Positions 31,652 to 40,141 of a DNA stretch of 41,483 nucleotides are shown here, in pieces. The stretch comes from Bartonella kosoyi (lineage in GTDB: Bacteria > Pseudomonadota > Alphaproteobacteria > Rhizobiales > Rhizobiaceae). Each line of letters starts with the position of its first letter. Within the stretch, counting starts at the first letter, position 1. Made by a program: the position numbers and the translations under genes. The stretch is taken from NCBI RefSeq assembly GCF_003606325.2, contig NZ_CP042964.1, positions 1-41,483 of the forward strand, read 5' to 3'. The notes under the pieces are model-generated. The model made no database searches. It was not told the origin of the DNA and saw only the letters and a program-made list of their open reading frames with translations.

Positions 31652-32166
31652 AACGAGTTATGTCCATAATTACTTTATGTTCTCTTGCTATTGGTTGTTT
31701 GATTTTGTTTGCTCTCTCTCAAGGATTTAGAATTAATTATTCGCATTCTGCTCCTATAGGGATTTGGAAAGTAAATTACTTTCAAAAGGAGATGCGAACG
31801 GGAAAATTTATGGAGGTTTGTCCTCCAGATGTACCTATCGTCAAAGTGTTTGTTGAGAAAGGGTATCTTCAATCAGGAGCTTGTTCTAGTGGGGCTATAC
31901 CTTTTTTGAAACCATTGGTAGCTGTTTCTGGTGATGTGGTTCAAGTAACTGAAAGAGGTATTAGTATTAATGGTCATTTATTAAAAAATAGCCAAAAAAA
32001 TGGAGGTGTAGCTGGTGTGCCTAATGGAGAATATCACGTTGCAGAAGGATATGCTTGGTTTATTTCAAGTTTTGATCCTGTAAGTTTTGATAGCCGCTAT
32101 TTTGGGGCTGTTCCTATTACGAATATAATGGGTTCTGCAAAACCCATTTTAACTTTTCAGAATTGA
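31648..32166 (+). CDS. traF: TraF pilin-maturation protease (S26 family)
   Basis: A 172-residue inner-membrane protein with an N-terminal membrane anchor (about 5-25) and a periplasmic signal-peptidase-like domain. SAPIGIW contains the likely nucleophile Ser34, and FLKPLVAVSGDVV the general base Lys88; these positions agree with Ser37/Lys89 of RP4 TraF. In RP4, TraF cuts TrbC and joins its ends into a cyclic pilin. The matching TrbC is encoded at 36934. The gene overlaps traG by 4 bp, as in the IncP order traG-traF read in this direction. Confidence 0.9.
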   Translation: MKRVMSIITLCSLAIGCLILFALSQGFRINYSHSAPIGIWKVNYFQKEMRTGKFMEVCPPDVPIVKVFVEKGYLQSGACSSGAIPFLKPLVAVSGDVVQVTERGISINGHLLKNSQKNGGVAGVPNGEYHVAEGYAWFISSFDPVSFDSRYFGAVPITNIMGSAKPILTFQN

Positions 32167-32176
32167 GATTTTAATA

Positions 32177-32353
32177 ATGAAAAAAACAAGAGTAAAAGTA
32201 GTTCCTATACTTTCTTCAGCTGTAAATGATGCTTTTATACCCGGGGTACAAATTCCATTGAGTTTAGAAGAAGCAGAAAGTTATGGGGTTTTTTCAGAAA
32301 CAGCACTTTCAGAAGAAGATGCTTGGGATTCGTGTGCTACAGATTTTTCTTAA
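32177..32353 (+). CDS. Small protein in the traD/traE position
   Basis: A 58-residue protein beginning MKKTRVKVVPILSSAVNDAF, with IPLSLEEAESYGVFSETALSEEDAW following. It lies 10 bp after traF and 35 bp before traC. IncP plasmids keep small genes (traE, traD) at this place in the same order. It is acidic toward the C-terminus and lacks a signal peptide or membrane segment. It is probably a real gene because it fits the operon spacing, uses codons like its neighbours and starts with ATG, though its ribosome site (GAGATTTTAATA) is weak. The function is unknown. Confidence 0.7.
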   Translation: MKKTRVKVVPILSSAVNDAFIPGVQIPLSLEEAESYGVFSETALSEEDAWDSCATDFS

Positions 32354-32388
32354 ATTGAAAATTCTAATAACTTATAATAGGGGGAGAG

Positions 32389-34851
32389 ATGAGCTTTGAA
32401 TATGCTAAAACCGTAACAGATTATTTCATCACACAACTTCAACAAGGAATAGCACCATGGCAACAAGCGTTGCCTCCTGGATGTGCGAGGTCTCCTTATA
32501 ATCCACAAACAGGTAAAAAATATAGCGGTATTAATAGCCTTTGGCTTGCAAGCCAAAAATATACTGATCCACGTTGGCTTACATATCAGCAAGCGAATGA
32601 AATGGGTTGTAGAATTAAAAAAGGTATGAAAAGTACAAATATTATTTATTGGAAACAAGATGAGAAGACTTCTTTTTATGATGAAGATGGAAAAAAATAC
32701 GAAACGTTAAAAAAGCTCTCTGAACCTCGTATTTTTTTAGCAAAAGTGTTTAATGCTAAACAAATTGATGGATTACCTCAATTGGAACCCCGTCCTATTT
32801 TATCAGAGGAAATAAGATATGCACGAGCAGAAGCACTTTTAGCTGCATCAGGTGCAAAAATTGATAGTGGTGATAGAAAGCACGCTTTTTATCGTGGTGG
32901 TGATATTGATACTCTTTTTTTACCAGAAACAAAACAATTTGATTCAAAAGACTCTTTTTATGCCACAGCATTACATGAACTTGGACATTGGACTGGACAT
33001 ATTTCAAGACTTAATCGTGATATGACTTATCCTATAGGTTCTTCAGGATATGCTAAAGAAAAGCTTAGAACAACTATTGCTTCTTTTCTGATTGGGGAAG
33101 AATTAAGTATAGGTTATGATCCGGTAAATAATGTTTCATATGTTTCTTCATGGATTGAAGTTATGCAAAATAATCCAAAAGAAATTTTTAGAGCCGCTTT
33201 TGAAGCAGAGAAAATCAAAAATTTTATCATGGGGTTAGAAAATATTAAAGTTATTGATGTTGAGAAAGAGTCATCTGTATCTGTTAATTATGATCATAAA
33301 GCAGATAACTCAGAAAAGATTTTTTTGAATGTTCCTTATTCCCAAAAAGAAGAAGCAAAAAAATTAGGGGCTAAGTGGGATAAAGACGTAAAATCTTGGT
33401 ATGTTCCTGCTGGAACAAATTTAGTTAAAAAAGGCTTGGATCGTTTTTCTCATGACAATTCAAAATCAAACACAGTTTTATCAGTGGAACAACAATTTAA
33501 GGAAGCGCTTCACTCTGCTGGTTTAATTGTTGAAAATCCACTTATGGATGGAAAATTGCATCGTGTTTCTGTTGAAAATGACAAAAAAAATCAAAAAAGT
33601 GGTGCTTATATTGGTTATCCTTCGCTAGGAGGAGGCTATATTCAAAATTTTCGTCTTGGTGAAAAAATTTACTGGAAACCAGAAAAAGTTATTTCCTCTT
33701 TATCTTTAGAAGAAAAAAAAAGATTGGCCGCAGAAGTTAAAGAGCGGCAAGAAATTTTAGAAAAAGAGATTACTGAAAAACAAAATAATACAGCAATATT
33801 GGCTTCGCAAATATGGAAAGCTAGTAAAATAGCAACTCAAGATAATGAATATTGTAAGCTTAAAGGTATAAATCAAACGAGTGATTTAAGAGAGGTTCCA
33901 GATGATTTTCCAGAGGACATTAAAAAACAAGGTGTGAGAGTTGCAAAATCTGTTGAGCAAGCAAAAATAATAAAAAAAAACAATCCTAATATACGCACAT
34001 TTTTGACAGGAGATTTAATTATTCCACTATGGGATAAAGATAATAATTTAAGTACGCTTCAGATGGTTAATCCTACCTTCAAATCTTTTATGAAAGATGG
34101 GAAAAAACATGAGTGTTTTACGATTGTCGGTTCTAATAATGTAGGAATATCCGCTCTTAATAATGATTTAGAAAACCCTATCCTTATTGCAGAAGGATAT
34201 GCAACGGCTTCTGCTGTAGCACAAATTACTCATATGCCAGTAGTAGCGGCTTTTGATTCTGGAAATTTAAAAAATGTAGGTAGAGTAATACGTGATAAAT
34301 ATCCAGATCGAATAATTTTGTTTGTTGCAGATAATGATCATGCAACACAGGAAAAATTACTTTCTAATGGAAAAAAAGGTATCAATGTTGGAATTACGGC
34401 AGCTTATAATGCGGCAGTAGACGTTGGAGGAGGGGTAGTTTATCCGGAATTTAAAAAAGAGGTGAAAGACTTTTCTGATTGGGACGATTACAAAAGAATA
34501 CATGGTAGCGATAAATCCAGAAAAGATTTTACATCTAAAATGAAAATTGCCGAAATAGAAGCGAGAGTGATGGCTGAGAGACTCCAAACACTTGCAAATA
34601 TGCAAGACCAATTCGCTATTGATGACCCAACAACAGCACTTGATGATCAATATATTTATGAAGAGCGCGATGCCGCTAATCAGCTTCGTCAAAGAGCAGC
34701 TACCCTCAATGGTCGTAATATTAATTTAAGCGATAAAGCTATGATTTCTCGTGTAAGGTCTCATATCTTACAGGATAGGGAACAAAAACTTTCTCAAAAT
34801 CCCAATACAGCTTCATATAGAGAAAGAAAAAACCAAGAAAACGAGATATAA
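32389..34851 (+). CDS. traC: TraC: ArdC-like antirestriction N-terminus with toprim primase
   Basis: An 820-residue multidomain protein. Residues 1-300 are ArdC-like: an ssDNA-binding start (PWQQALPPGCARSPYNPQTG), then a zincin site HELGH (196-200). About 305-340 is a DUF5710-type domain (FLNVPYSQKEEAKKLGAKWD). About 575-690 is a toprim domain (ILIAEGYATASAV, then FVADNDHAT) expected to make primers. ArdC protects incoming DNA from restriction, and IncP TraC primase is itself exported with the DNA, so this protein likely serves both jobs in the recipient. The start is firm (AGGGGGAGAG before ATG). It is the last gene of the traG-traF-x-traC block. Confidence 0.88.
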   Translation: MSFEYAKTVTDYFITQLQQGIAPWQQALPPGCARSPYNPQTGKKYSGINSLWLASQKYTDPRWLTYQQANEMGCRIKKGMKSTNIIYWKQDEKTSFYDEDGKKYETLKKLSEPRIFLAKVFNAKQIDGLPQLEPRPILSEEIRYARAEALLAASGAKIDSGDRKHAFYRGGDIDTLFLPETKQFDSKDSFYATALHELGHWTGHISRLNRDMTYPIGSSGYAKEKLRTTIASFLIGEELSIGYDPVNNVSYVSSWIEVMQNNPKEIFRAAFEAEKIKNFIMGLENIKVIDVEKESSVSVNYDHKADNSEKIFLNVPYSQKEEAKKLGAKWDKDVKSWYVPAGTNLVKKGLDRFSHDNSKSNTVLSVEQQFKEALHSAGLIVENPLMDGKLHRVSVENDKKNQKSGAYIGYPSLGGGYIQNFRLGEKIYWKPEKVISSLSLEEKKRLAAEVKERQEILEKEITEKQNNTAILASQIWKASKIATQDNEYCKLKGINQTSDLREVPDDFPEDIKKQGVRVAKSVEQAKIIKKNNPNIRTFLTGDLIIPLWDKDNNLSTLQMVNPTFKSFMKDGKKHECFTIVGSNNVGISALNNDLENPILIAEGYATASAVAQITHMPVVAAFDSGNLKNVGRVIRDKYPDRIILFVADNDHATQEKLLSNGKKGINVGITAAYNAAVDVGGGVVYPEFKKEVKDFSDWDDYKRIHGSDKSRKDFTSKMKIAEIEARVMAERLQTLANMQDQFAIDDPTTALDDQYIYEERDAANQLRQRAATLNGRNINLSDKAMISRVRSHILQDREQKLSQNPNTASYRERKNQENEI

Positions 34852-34864
34852 TAGCATATATTTT

Positions 34865-34890
34865 ATTGCTCAAATTCAGCCTTTAAATTA
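34865..34890 (+). promoter_or_regulatory. Repeated leader element, copy 2 (module B)
   Basis: Contains CAAATTCAGCCTTTAAATTA, closely matching CAAATTCAATCTTTAAATTA in front of trbB (35827-35852) and less closely copy 1. It lies about 35 bp before gene 1 of module B. It may be a common promoter/operator. Confidence 0.5.
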
Positions 34891-34924
34891 GTATGTCAAC
34901 ATACACTAAAATAAGGAGTTTTCT

Positions 34925-35230
34925 ATGGAAAAGAAATTACCAAAAAGTTATATGACTGATGCTGAACGTGAAGAATTGCGGGTAGGTGGTTTAGATCAAG
35001 ACTGTATTTATATGGTTGAGGCGGAAGCAGCTTCTAAAGCAAATGATAGTAAAACAACATGGGAGTGGTTAGCAATGGCTGAATATCCAGCACATGCACT
35101 TCTACTTCTTAGACATCAACGTGGACCGCAATTTATTCGTGATATGGGGTTTTCTACAAAGAATGCTGATGAAGAATACGGTCCAGACTGGCTAGACAAA
35201 GGTGTTGTGATAGGAGGTCATCATTTCTGA
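34925..35230 (+). CDS. Module B, gene 1: hypothetical 101-residue protein
   Basis: Paralogue of 28775-29080 and of identical length. It begins MEKKLPKSYMTDAEREEL and ends EYGPDWLDKGVVIGGHHF. The ribosome site AAGGAG and the spacing to the ATG are conserved. Differences concentrate in the middle (about 33-60), while the ends are nearly the same, which suggests the ends are constrained by function or by recent exchange between copies. The 3' end again provides GGAGG for gene 2. Unknown function. It lies between traC and the trbB operon, 6 kb from module A. Confidence 0.75.
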   Translation: MEKKLPKSYMTDAEREELRVGGLDQDCIYMVEAEAASKANDSKTTWEWLAMAEYPAHALLLLRHQRGPQFIRDMGFSTKNADEEYGPDWLDKGVVIGGHHF

Positions 35231-35765
35231 TACAGTACAATCGCTTTTCTTACAGCAAAATGTATACGTACAAAAACTTGAAAAAACATTAGTATCTCAA
35301 AAATTACGTGATGTAAGAAGCAATCTATATGATCATGTTCGTAATGTTGGAAAAAATGGTGATTTATCATCGCTTCTTGATACGGAGAATGATTTTATAA
35401 AAGACGATTTGCTAAGATATGCCAATAGTAAAGCTATGATTAGTAGCCTAAAAACAGCATTAACGGAAATGGATGTTGTTAAGAAGCATGTGGTGCTCGT
35501 TAGTGATCCTATACAATACAAGGTGATAAATGAGGCTTATAGTTTATCTAAAAATCGAAAAGGTGGTTTGCCTTATGATGAAGCACGACAAGCAATGGCA
35601 TCTCACTATACACGACTAGGAAATCTCGACAAAGCTCGTTTAACATCAGTTGAAAAATCAATCATTGATGTGCGAAGAGATAATATGAAGGTAATGCGCA
35701 AAATCTACGAAAAAATGCAAGCTAAAGCTATAGATCTTTCGCGTGATAAAGGTCATTCTCTTTAA
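35223..35765 (+). CDS. Module B, gene 2: hypothetical protein with apparent ATT start
   Basis: From ATT 35223 the frame gives 180 residues. There is no ATG, GTG or TTG before TTG 35409, yet homology with module A gene 2 covers this stretch (KTLVSQKL, NLYDHVRNVG, DLLRYANSKAM). GGAGG (35213-35217) lies five bases before the ATT, exactly as in module A. The last 20 residues (MQAKA...IDLSRDKGHSL) are nearly identical in both copies. The protein is helical and basic at the C-terminus, with no signal peptide. Function unknown; it directly precedes the trbB operon. An alternative is a +1 frameshift from gene 1 making a fused protein. Confidence 0.74.
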   Translation: MSDTVQSLFLQQNVYVQKLEKTLVSQKLRDVRSNLYDHVRNVGKNGDLSSLLDTENDFIKDDLLRYANSKAMISSLKTALTEMDVVKKHVVLVSDPIQYKVINEAYSLSKNRKGGLPYDEARQAMASHYTRLGNLDKARLTSVEKSIIDVRRDNMKVMRKIYEKMQAKAIDLSRDKGHSL

Positions 35766-35826
35766 TAAAAAATGTAGAATTTAAGTAACAGGAATGTGGA
35801 TATTTTATACTACGGTAGATATTTTT

Positions 35827-35852
35827 GTTGTTCAAATTCAATCTTTAAATTA
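35827..35852 (+). promoter_or_regulatory. Repeated leader element, copy 3 (upstream of trbB)
   Basis: Matches the module B leader over about 26 bp and continues with ATATGCGGACATTC, similar to GTATGTCAACATAC there. It lies about 95 bp before trbB and may be the remains of a third module or a shared control site. Confidence 0.5.
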
Positions 35853-35947
35853 ATATGCGGACATTCTTGAAAAGAAGCTTTAAGTTTTACATTCTTCTCA
35901 TTATTTAGAGTGAATGGGGGTATATTCTGAAGAGCGGGGATGGGAGA

Positions 35948-36922
35948 ATGGCTGTCACAGCATTTAAAGGCGGGCGAAGTTCAGAGCAAAATAGGCGTCT
36001 TATTGAGAAGATGCGTTTTGAATTTGGACAGCAGGTATGGGATTACCTAGATGATCCTACAATCATAGAAATTATGTTAAATCCCGATGGCACCTTATGG
36101 GTTGAACATTTAGGAGAACCTAAAAAAGCTGTCGGTGTGATGGATGCACATAGGGCAGAAGCTGTTATGGGAACAGTAGCTACAGCTCTTGGAACTCAAA
36201 TTACCAAAGAAAATCCTATTCTTGAATGCGAATTACCAATGAATGGAAGCCGCTTCGAAGCGGTTATTCCACCTATCGTTTCCGCTCCAACATTTACAAT
36301 TCGGAAAAAAGCAACAAAAATTTTTACTTTGGATGATTATGTTGCAAAAAATATCATCACTCCACATCAAAAGTCACTTTTAAGTGAAGCTGTGAAAAAT
36401 CACAAAAATATTCTTGTTGTTGGTGGAACAGGGACAGGAAAAACCACCTTAACGAATGCAATCTTAAAAGAAATGACAGATACATGTCCAGAGGAACGCT
36501 TTGTAATTATTGAAGATACAGCTGAACTTCAATGTGCTGCACCTAATACTGTGACATTTCGAGCTGTTGAATATATTGATATGACGCGGTTGTTAAAGGT
36601 GACTATGCGTATGGCACCAGATCGCATTATTGTTGGCGAAGTAAGAGATGGCGCAGCTTTAGCTTTGTTAAAAAGCTGGAATACTGGACACCCAGGTGGA
36701 ATAGCAACCGTTCACGCCAATGATGCAACAGCAGGATTGACAAGAATCCAACAGTTAATATCAGAAGCAACTATTGCTCCTATGCAATCACTGATAGCGG
36801 AAACAATTGATGTTGTCCTGAGTATTGAAAAGACCTCCTTAGGTCGCAAAGTCAAAGAAATTATTGAAGTTTGTGGATACGACCACGCAATCAACAAGTA
36901 TATAACAAATCTCATTCATTAA
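35948..36922 (+). CDS. trbB: TrbB secretion ATPase (VirB11-like)
   Basis: A 324-residue hexameric traffic ATPase. VVGGTGTGKTTLTNAI (about 157-172) is the Walker A motif, IIEDTAELQC the Asp box, and RIIVGEVRDGAALALLK the Walker B segment, followed by the His box GHPGGIATVHAND. The N-terminal domain carries TFTIRKKA, as in TrbB. It works at the inner face of the channel, switching between pilus assembly and DNA export. The ATG has GGGAG close by. It heads the trbBCDEJL operon, in the standard order. Confidence 0.94.
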   Translation: MAVTAFKGGRSSEQNRRLIEKMRFEFGQQVWDYLDDPTIIEIMLNPDGTLWVEHLGEPKKAVGVMDAHRAEAVMGTVATALGTQITKENPILECELPMNGSRFEAVIPPIVSAPTFTIRKKATKIFTLDDYVAKNIITPHQKSLLSEAVKNHKNILVVGGTGTGKTTLTNAILKEMTDTCPEERFVIIEDTAELQCAAPNTVTFRAVEYIDMTRLLKVTMRMAPDRIIVGEVRDGAALALLKSWNTGHPGGIATVHANDATAGLTRIQQLISEATIAPMQSLIAETIDVVLSIEKTSLGRKVKEIIEVCGYDHAINKYITNLIH

Positions 36923-36933
36923 AGGAACAAAAA

Positions 36934-37332
36934 ATGCAATTATTTTCAATGCAAACAAGAAATAATTTATATAATCATATTGTGTTGTTTTTTCTTATTA
37001 TAGGGGCGGTATTCTTTCTCTATATTATTTTGGGAGATATTGCATATGCTTCTGATGCAACATCGGGTGGCGGTGCTTCTCTTCCATGGGAAGCTCCTAT
37101 GGAAAAGCTAAGAAAATCAATTGCTGGTCCTGTTGCTTTTGGTGTTTCTTTATTGGGGCTTGTTGCTGGTGGAGCTGCACTGATCTTTGGTGGTGAAATT
37201 AGCGAATTTACAAAGCGTATTATTTATCTTGTTTTGGTTATTAGTGTTATTGTTTTTGCAAACACTCTTCTCACAGGTGCTCTTTTTTCTGGGGCTGTTG
37301 TACCTTCTAATGTTTTGGTTGGAGGAGTTTAA
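36934..37332 (+). CDS. trbC: TrbC propilin (predicted cyclic pilin)
   Basis: A 132-residue propilin from ATG 36934 (ribosome site AAAGGAA). After a long signal segment (about 14-39, ending AYA) comes SDATSGGGASLPWE, then GPVAFGVSLLGLVAGGAALIFGGE and a second membrane helix. This matches RP4 TrbC, whose mature form starts in S-x-G-GGSLPYE and is closed to a ring by TraF. By analogy the mature ring would run from about Ser40 to Gly120 (LFSG), losing the last 12 residues. The dedicated protease TraF is present at 31648. It overlaps trbD by one base. Confidence 0.9.
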   Translation: MQLFSMQTRNNLYNHIVLFFLIIGAVFFLYIILGDIAYASDATSGGGASLPWEAPMEKLRKSIAGPVAFGVSLLGLVAGGAALIFGGEISEFTKRIIYLVLVISVIVFANTLLTGALFSGAVVPSNVLVGGV

Positions 37333-37637
37333 TGGGAGGAAAACGGTATACACAATTGTTTCGATCTCTTCATAGACCTCAACAAATTATGGGTGGAGAG
37401 CGAGAGCTTATGCTGCTATCAATGCTTTTAACTGGTATTCTTATTGTTTCGGCGATGAACATTATAGCAGCAATAATTGGAATTTGTATCTGGTTTGTTT
37501 CTCTTTATGTTCTACGGAGAATGGCAAAATTTGATCCTATTTTATCTCGAATTTACATTCGTCAATTGAAATATCGTAGTTATTATGCTCCCTTTTCACG
37601 TCCTTTTCGTGTTGCAAAATCAACAAGGACGTATTGA
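37332..37637 (+). CDS. trbD: TrbD (VirB3-like) membrane protein
   Basis: A 101-residue protein with paired membrane helices (about 27-60, MLLSMLLTGILIVSA then IIAAIIGICIWF). It ends in a basic segment, FSRPFRVAKSTRTY. The N-terminal LFRSLHRPQQIMGGERELML is characteristic of TrbD. It works with TrbE (VirB4) in pilus assembly. Start and stop overlap the neighbouring genes by one base each (TAATG, TGATG), showing tight translational coupling. Normal length. Confidence 0.92.
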   Translation: MGGKRYTQLFRSLHRPQQIMGGERELMLLSMLLTGILIVSAMNIIAAIIGICIWFVSLYVLRRMAKFDPILSRIYIRQLKYRSYYAPFSRPFRVAKSTRTY

Positions 37638-40141
37638 TGCTTAAATTAAAACCTTTTCGTTCTACTATTGCGGGGCTTCCTGATCTTTTAAATTTTGCGG
37701 CTTTAATTGATGAGGGCATTATCTTGGGAAAAGACGGTTCTTTGTTGGCTGGTTTTTTCATTCGTGGTGATGATCCAATGTCAGCAACGGATACAGAACG
37801 AAATTATATAACCGGGTTAGTTAATACATATCTTTCTCGTTTTCATTCGGGATGGGCGATATGGGTAGATGCCATACGCATAGAGTCACCAAGTTATTCA
37901 GATCCAGAATTATCTCATTTTCCTGACCCTATTACAGCATTGATTGATGCAGAAAGACGGTTTTATTTTAAGCAAAGTGAAGTGCATTATGAGACGGAAT
38001 ATGCTTTGTTAATGCAATATCTACCACCTACTCGAAAATCATCAAAGTTAGGGGAAATTGTATATGAAGACGATACAGTTGAGTCAACCACACCCGCTGA
38101 ACGTTTACTTGATGAATTTAAAAAGAAAATAGATGATTTTTATATTGGGATTGGTGATCTGCTTAAAATGCAGAGGATGAAAACAATCACTATTAAGAAT
38201 GGTGATGATGTCTACGACAGTGACCAACTTGTTAATTATTTACATTATGCGATTAATGGTGAAGCGATTGCTCTTCGAATACCAGATTGTCCGATGTATT
38301 TAGATTCATGGCTTGGTTATACTGATTTATGGCCTGGAGATATTCCACGACTTGGGGATAAATTTATTTCCTGTATTTCAATTGATGGTTTTCCAACCGC
38401 TAGTTATCCTGGAATATTAGATATTCTTGATGGTTTTCCTTTACATTATAGATGGTCAAGTCGTTTTATATTTATGGACCAGCATGAAGCTGTTGCTGCA
38501 TTAAATAAATATAGATTAAAATGGCAACAAAAAGTGAGAGGATTTTTTTCGCAGGTTTTTAAAACCAATAAAGGAACTATTAATACTGATGCTTTGTTGA
38601 TGGCACAACAAGCTGAAACAGCAATGAACGAAGCTCGTTCGGGGATTGTTGCTTACGGTTATTATTCGCCAACAATTGTTTTAATGCATGAAGACCGTGA
38701 GATTTTAGCAGAAAATGCTAGGTTAATTAAACGCGAAATTGAACATAAAGGTTTTGCTGCTCGTATTGAAACAGTCAATACAATGGAAGCATGGTTAGGG
38801 ACAATTGCTGGTCAAACTTATCCAAATATTAGACGGCCATTAATTAATACTCAAAATCTTGCCGATATGTTACCTCTTTCAAGTGTATGGCCAGGTTTAC
38901 AATTTAATCCTTGTCCACTTTATCCTGATAATTCTCCTGCTTTATCTCAAGTAGTAACAACAGGTGCAACGCCATTTCGGGTTAACTTACATGTTGATGA
39001 TGTTGGCCACACACTTGTATTTGGTCCAACCGGAGCTGGAAAATCGACACTTTTAGCGTTTCTATTAGCGCAAGCGCGTAGATATTGGTCAAGGGCAACA
39101 GATAAAGATGGTAAGCATTTACCTGCTAATATTACTGCTTTTGATAAAGGTCGTTCATTATATGCATTGTGTTATGCTATAGATGGACGTCATTATGATA
39201 TTGGTGATAGTGATAGTGCTGTCGGTGCTCTTATGCCTCTTGCAGACATTGATACAGAAGCCGATAATCTTTGGGCGCAAGAATGGATTGCTGTTTGCTA
39301 TGAATTGCAGACGGGGCAAGCGCCGTCTCCTCAGCAAAAAATGGAAATTCATCGTGCAATGCAGCAGATGAGTAAAACCCCTAAGAATATGCGTTCACTC
39401 AGTAATTTTGTTACGACGATTCAGAACCAAGAAATTCGTGATGCACTCGCACATTATACGATTTCTGGAGCTATGGGACATTTGTTAGATGGTCAAGAAC
39501 AGTTTGAAGATCATAATGATTTTATTGTCTATGAAATTGATGAACTCATGAAGCTAGGTGATAAAAATGGTTTACCTGTTTTGTTATATCTGTTTAGACG
39601 TTTTGAAAGAAGCTTGAAAGGACAACCATCTATTCTTTCACTTGACGAAGCATGGATTATGCTTGGACATCCTGTTTTTCGTGAGAAAATTCGTGAATGG
39701 TTAAAAGAATTAAGAAAAAAAAATTGCCTTGTGATCATGGCAACACAAAGTCTGTCTGATGCAGTTCGTTCTGGTATTCTTGATGTTTTGTTGGAACAGT
39801 GTCCTACCAAGATATTACTTCCTAATGAAGAAGCAGAAACAAAGGGTGCTGAAGGAACTCCAGGAGCAGTTGATCTATATAGAATGATTGGTTTGAATGA
39901 TAAAGAAATTCAAATTATCAAAACAGCAAAAAAGAAAAGGCAATATTATTATAAATCTATTCTTGGCCGCCGTCTTTTTGAGTTAGGATTAGGTGATGTA
40001 GCTCTTTCTTTTGTAGCGATTTCTAATAAAGAAGATCTTGTTGAAGTTAAAAAACTTATCAATGAAGATGCAAAAAACTGGCCTTTTAAATGGCTTCAAA
40101 TGAGAGGAGTTAATTATGAAAAATATCTTGAAGAGACTTAA
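37637..40141 (+). CDS. trbE: TrbE (VirB4-like) ATPase
   Basis: An 834-residue ATPase, the largest of the channel. The N-terminal half (KLKPFRSTIAGLPDLLNFAALIDEGI at its start) is the TrbE membrane-associated domain. Walker A is FGPTGAGKSTLL (about 458-469) and Walker B SILSLDEAWIMLG. The C-terminal ATQSLSDAVRSGILDVLLEQCPTKILLPNE is a typical VirB4 stretch, quoted here only by its ends. It powers pilus biogenesis and substrate transfer. ATG 37637 overlaps the trbD stop; a TTG codon just before extends the frame by one residue. Its 3' end overlaps trbJ by 26 bp. Confidence 0.94.
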   Translation: MLKLKPFRSTIAGLPDLLNFAALIDEGIILGKDGSLLAGFFIRGDDPMSATDTERNYITGLVNTYLSRFHSGWAIWVDAIRIESPSYSDPELSHFPDPITALIDAERRFYFKQSEVHYETEYALLMQYLPPTRKSSKLGEIVYEDDTVESTTPAERLLDEFKKKIDDFYIGIGDLLKMQRMKTITIKNGDDVYDSDQLVNYLHYAINGEAIALRIPDCPMYLDSWLGYTDLWPGDIPRLGDKFISCISIDGFPTASYPGILDILDGFPLHYRWSSRFIFMDQHEAVAALNKYRLKWQQKVRGFFSQVFKTNKGTINTDALLMAQQAETAMNEARSGIVAYGYYSPTIVLMHEDREILAENARLIKREIEHKGFAARIETVNTMEAWLGTIAGQTYPNIRRPLINTQNLADMLPLSSVWPGLQFNPCPLYPDNSPALSQVVTTGATPFRVNLHVDDVGHTLVFGPTGAGKSTLLAFLLAQARRYWSRATDKDGKHLPANITAFDKGRSLYALCYAIDGRHYDIGDSDSAVGALMPLADIDTEADNLWAQEWIAVCYELQTGQAPSPQQKMEIHRAMQQMSKTPKNMRSLSNFVTTIQNQEIRDALAHYTISGAMGHLLDGQEQFEDHNDFIVYEIDELMKLGDKNGLPVLLYLFRRFERSLKGQPSILSLDEAWIMLGHPVFREKIREWLKELRKKNCLVIMATQSLSDAVRSGILDVLLEQCPTKILLPNEEAETKGAEGTPGAVDLYRMIGLNDKEIQIIKTAKKKRQYYYKSILGRRLFELGLGDVALSFVAISNKEDLVEVKKLINEDAKNWPFKWLQMRGVNYEKYLEET

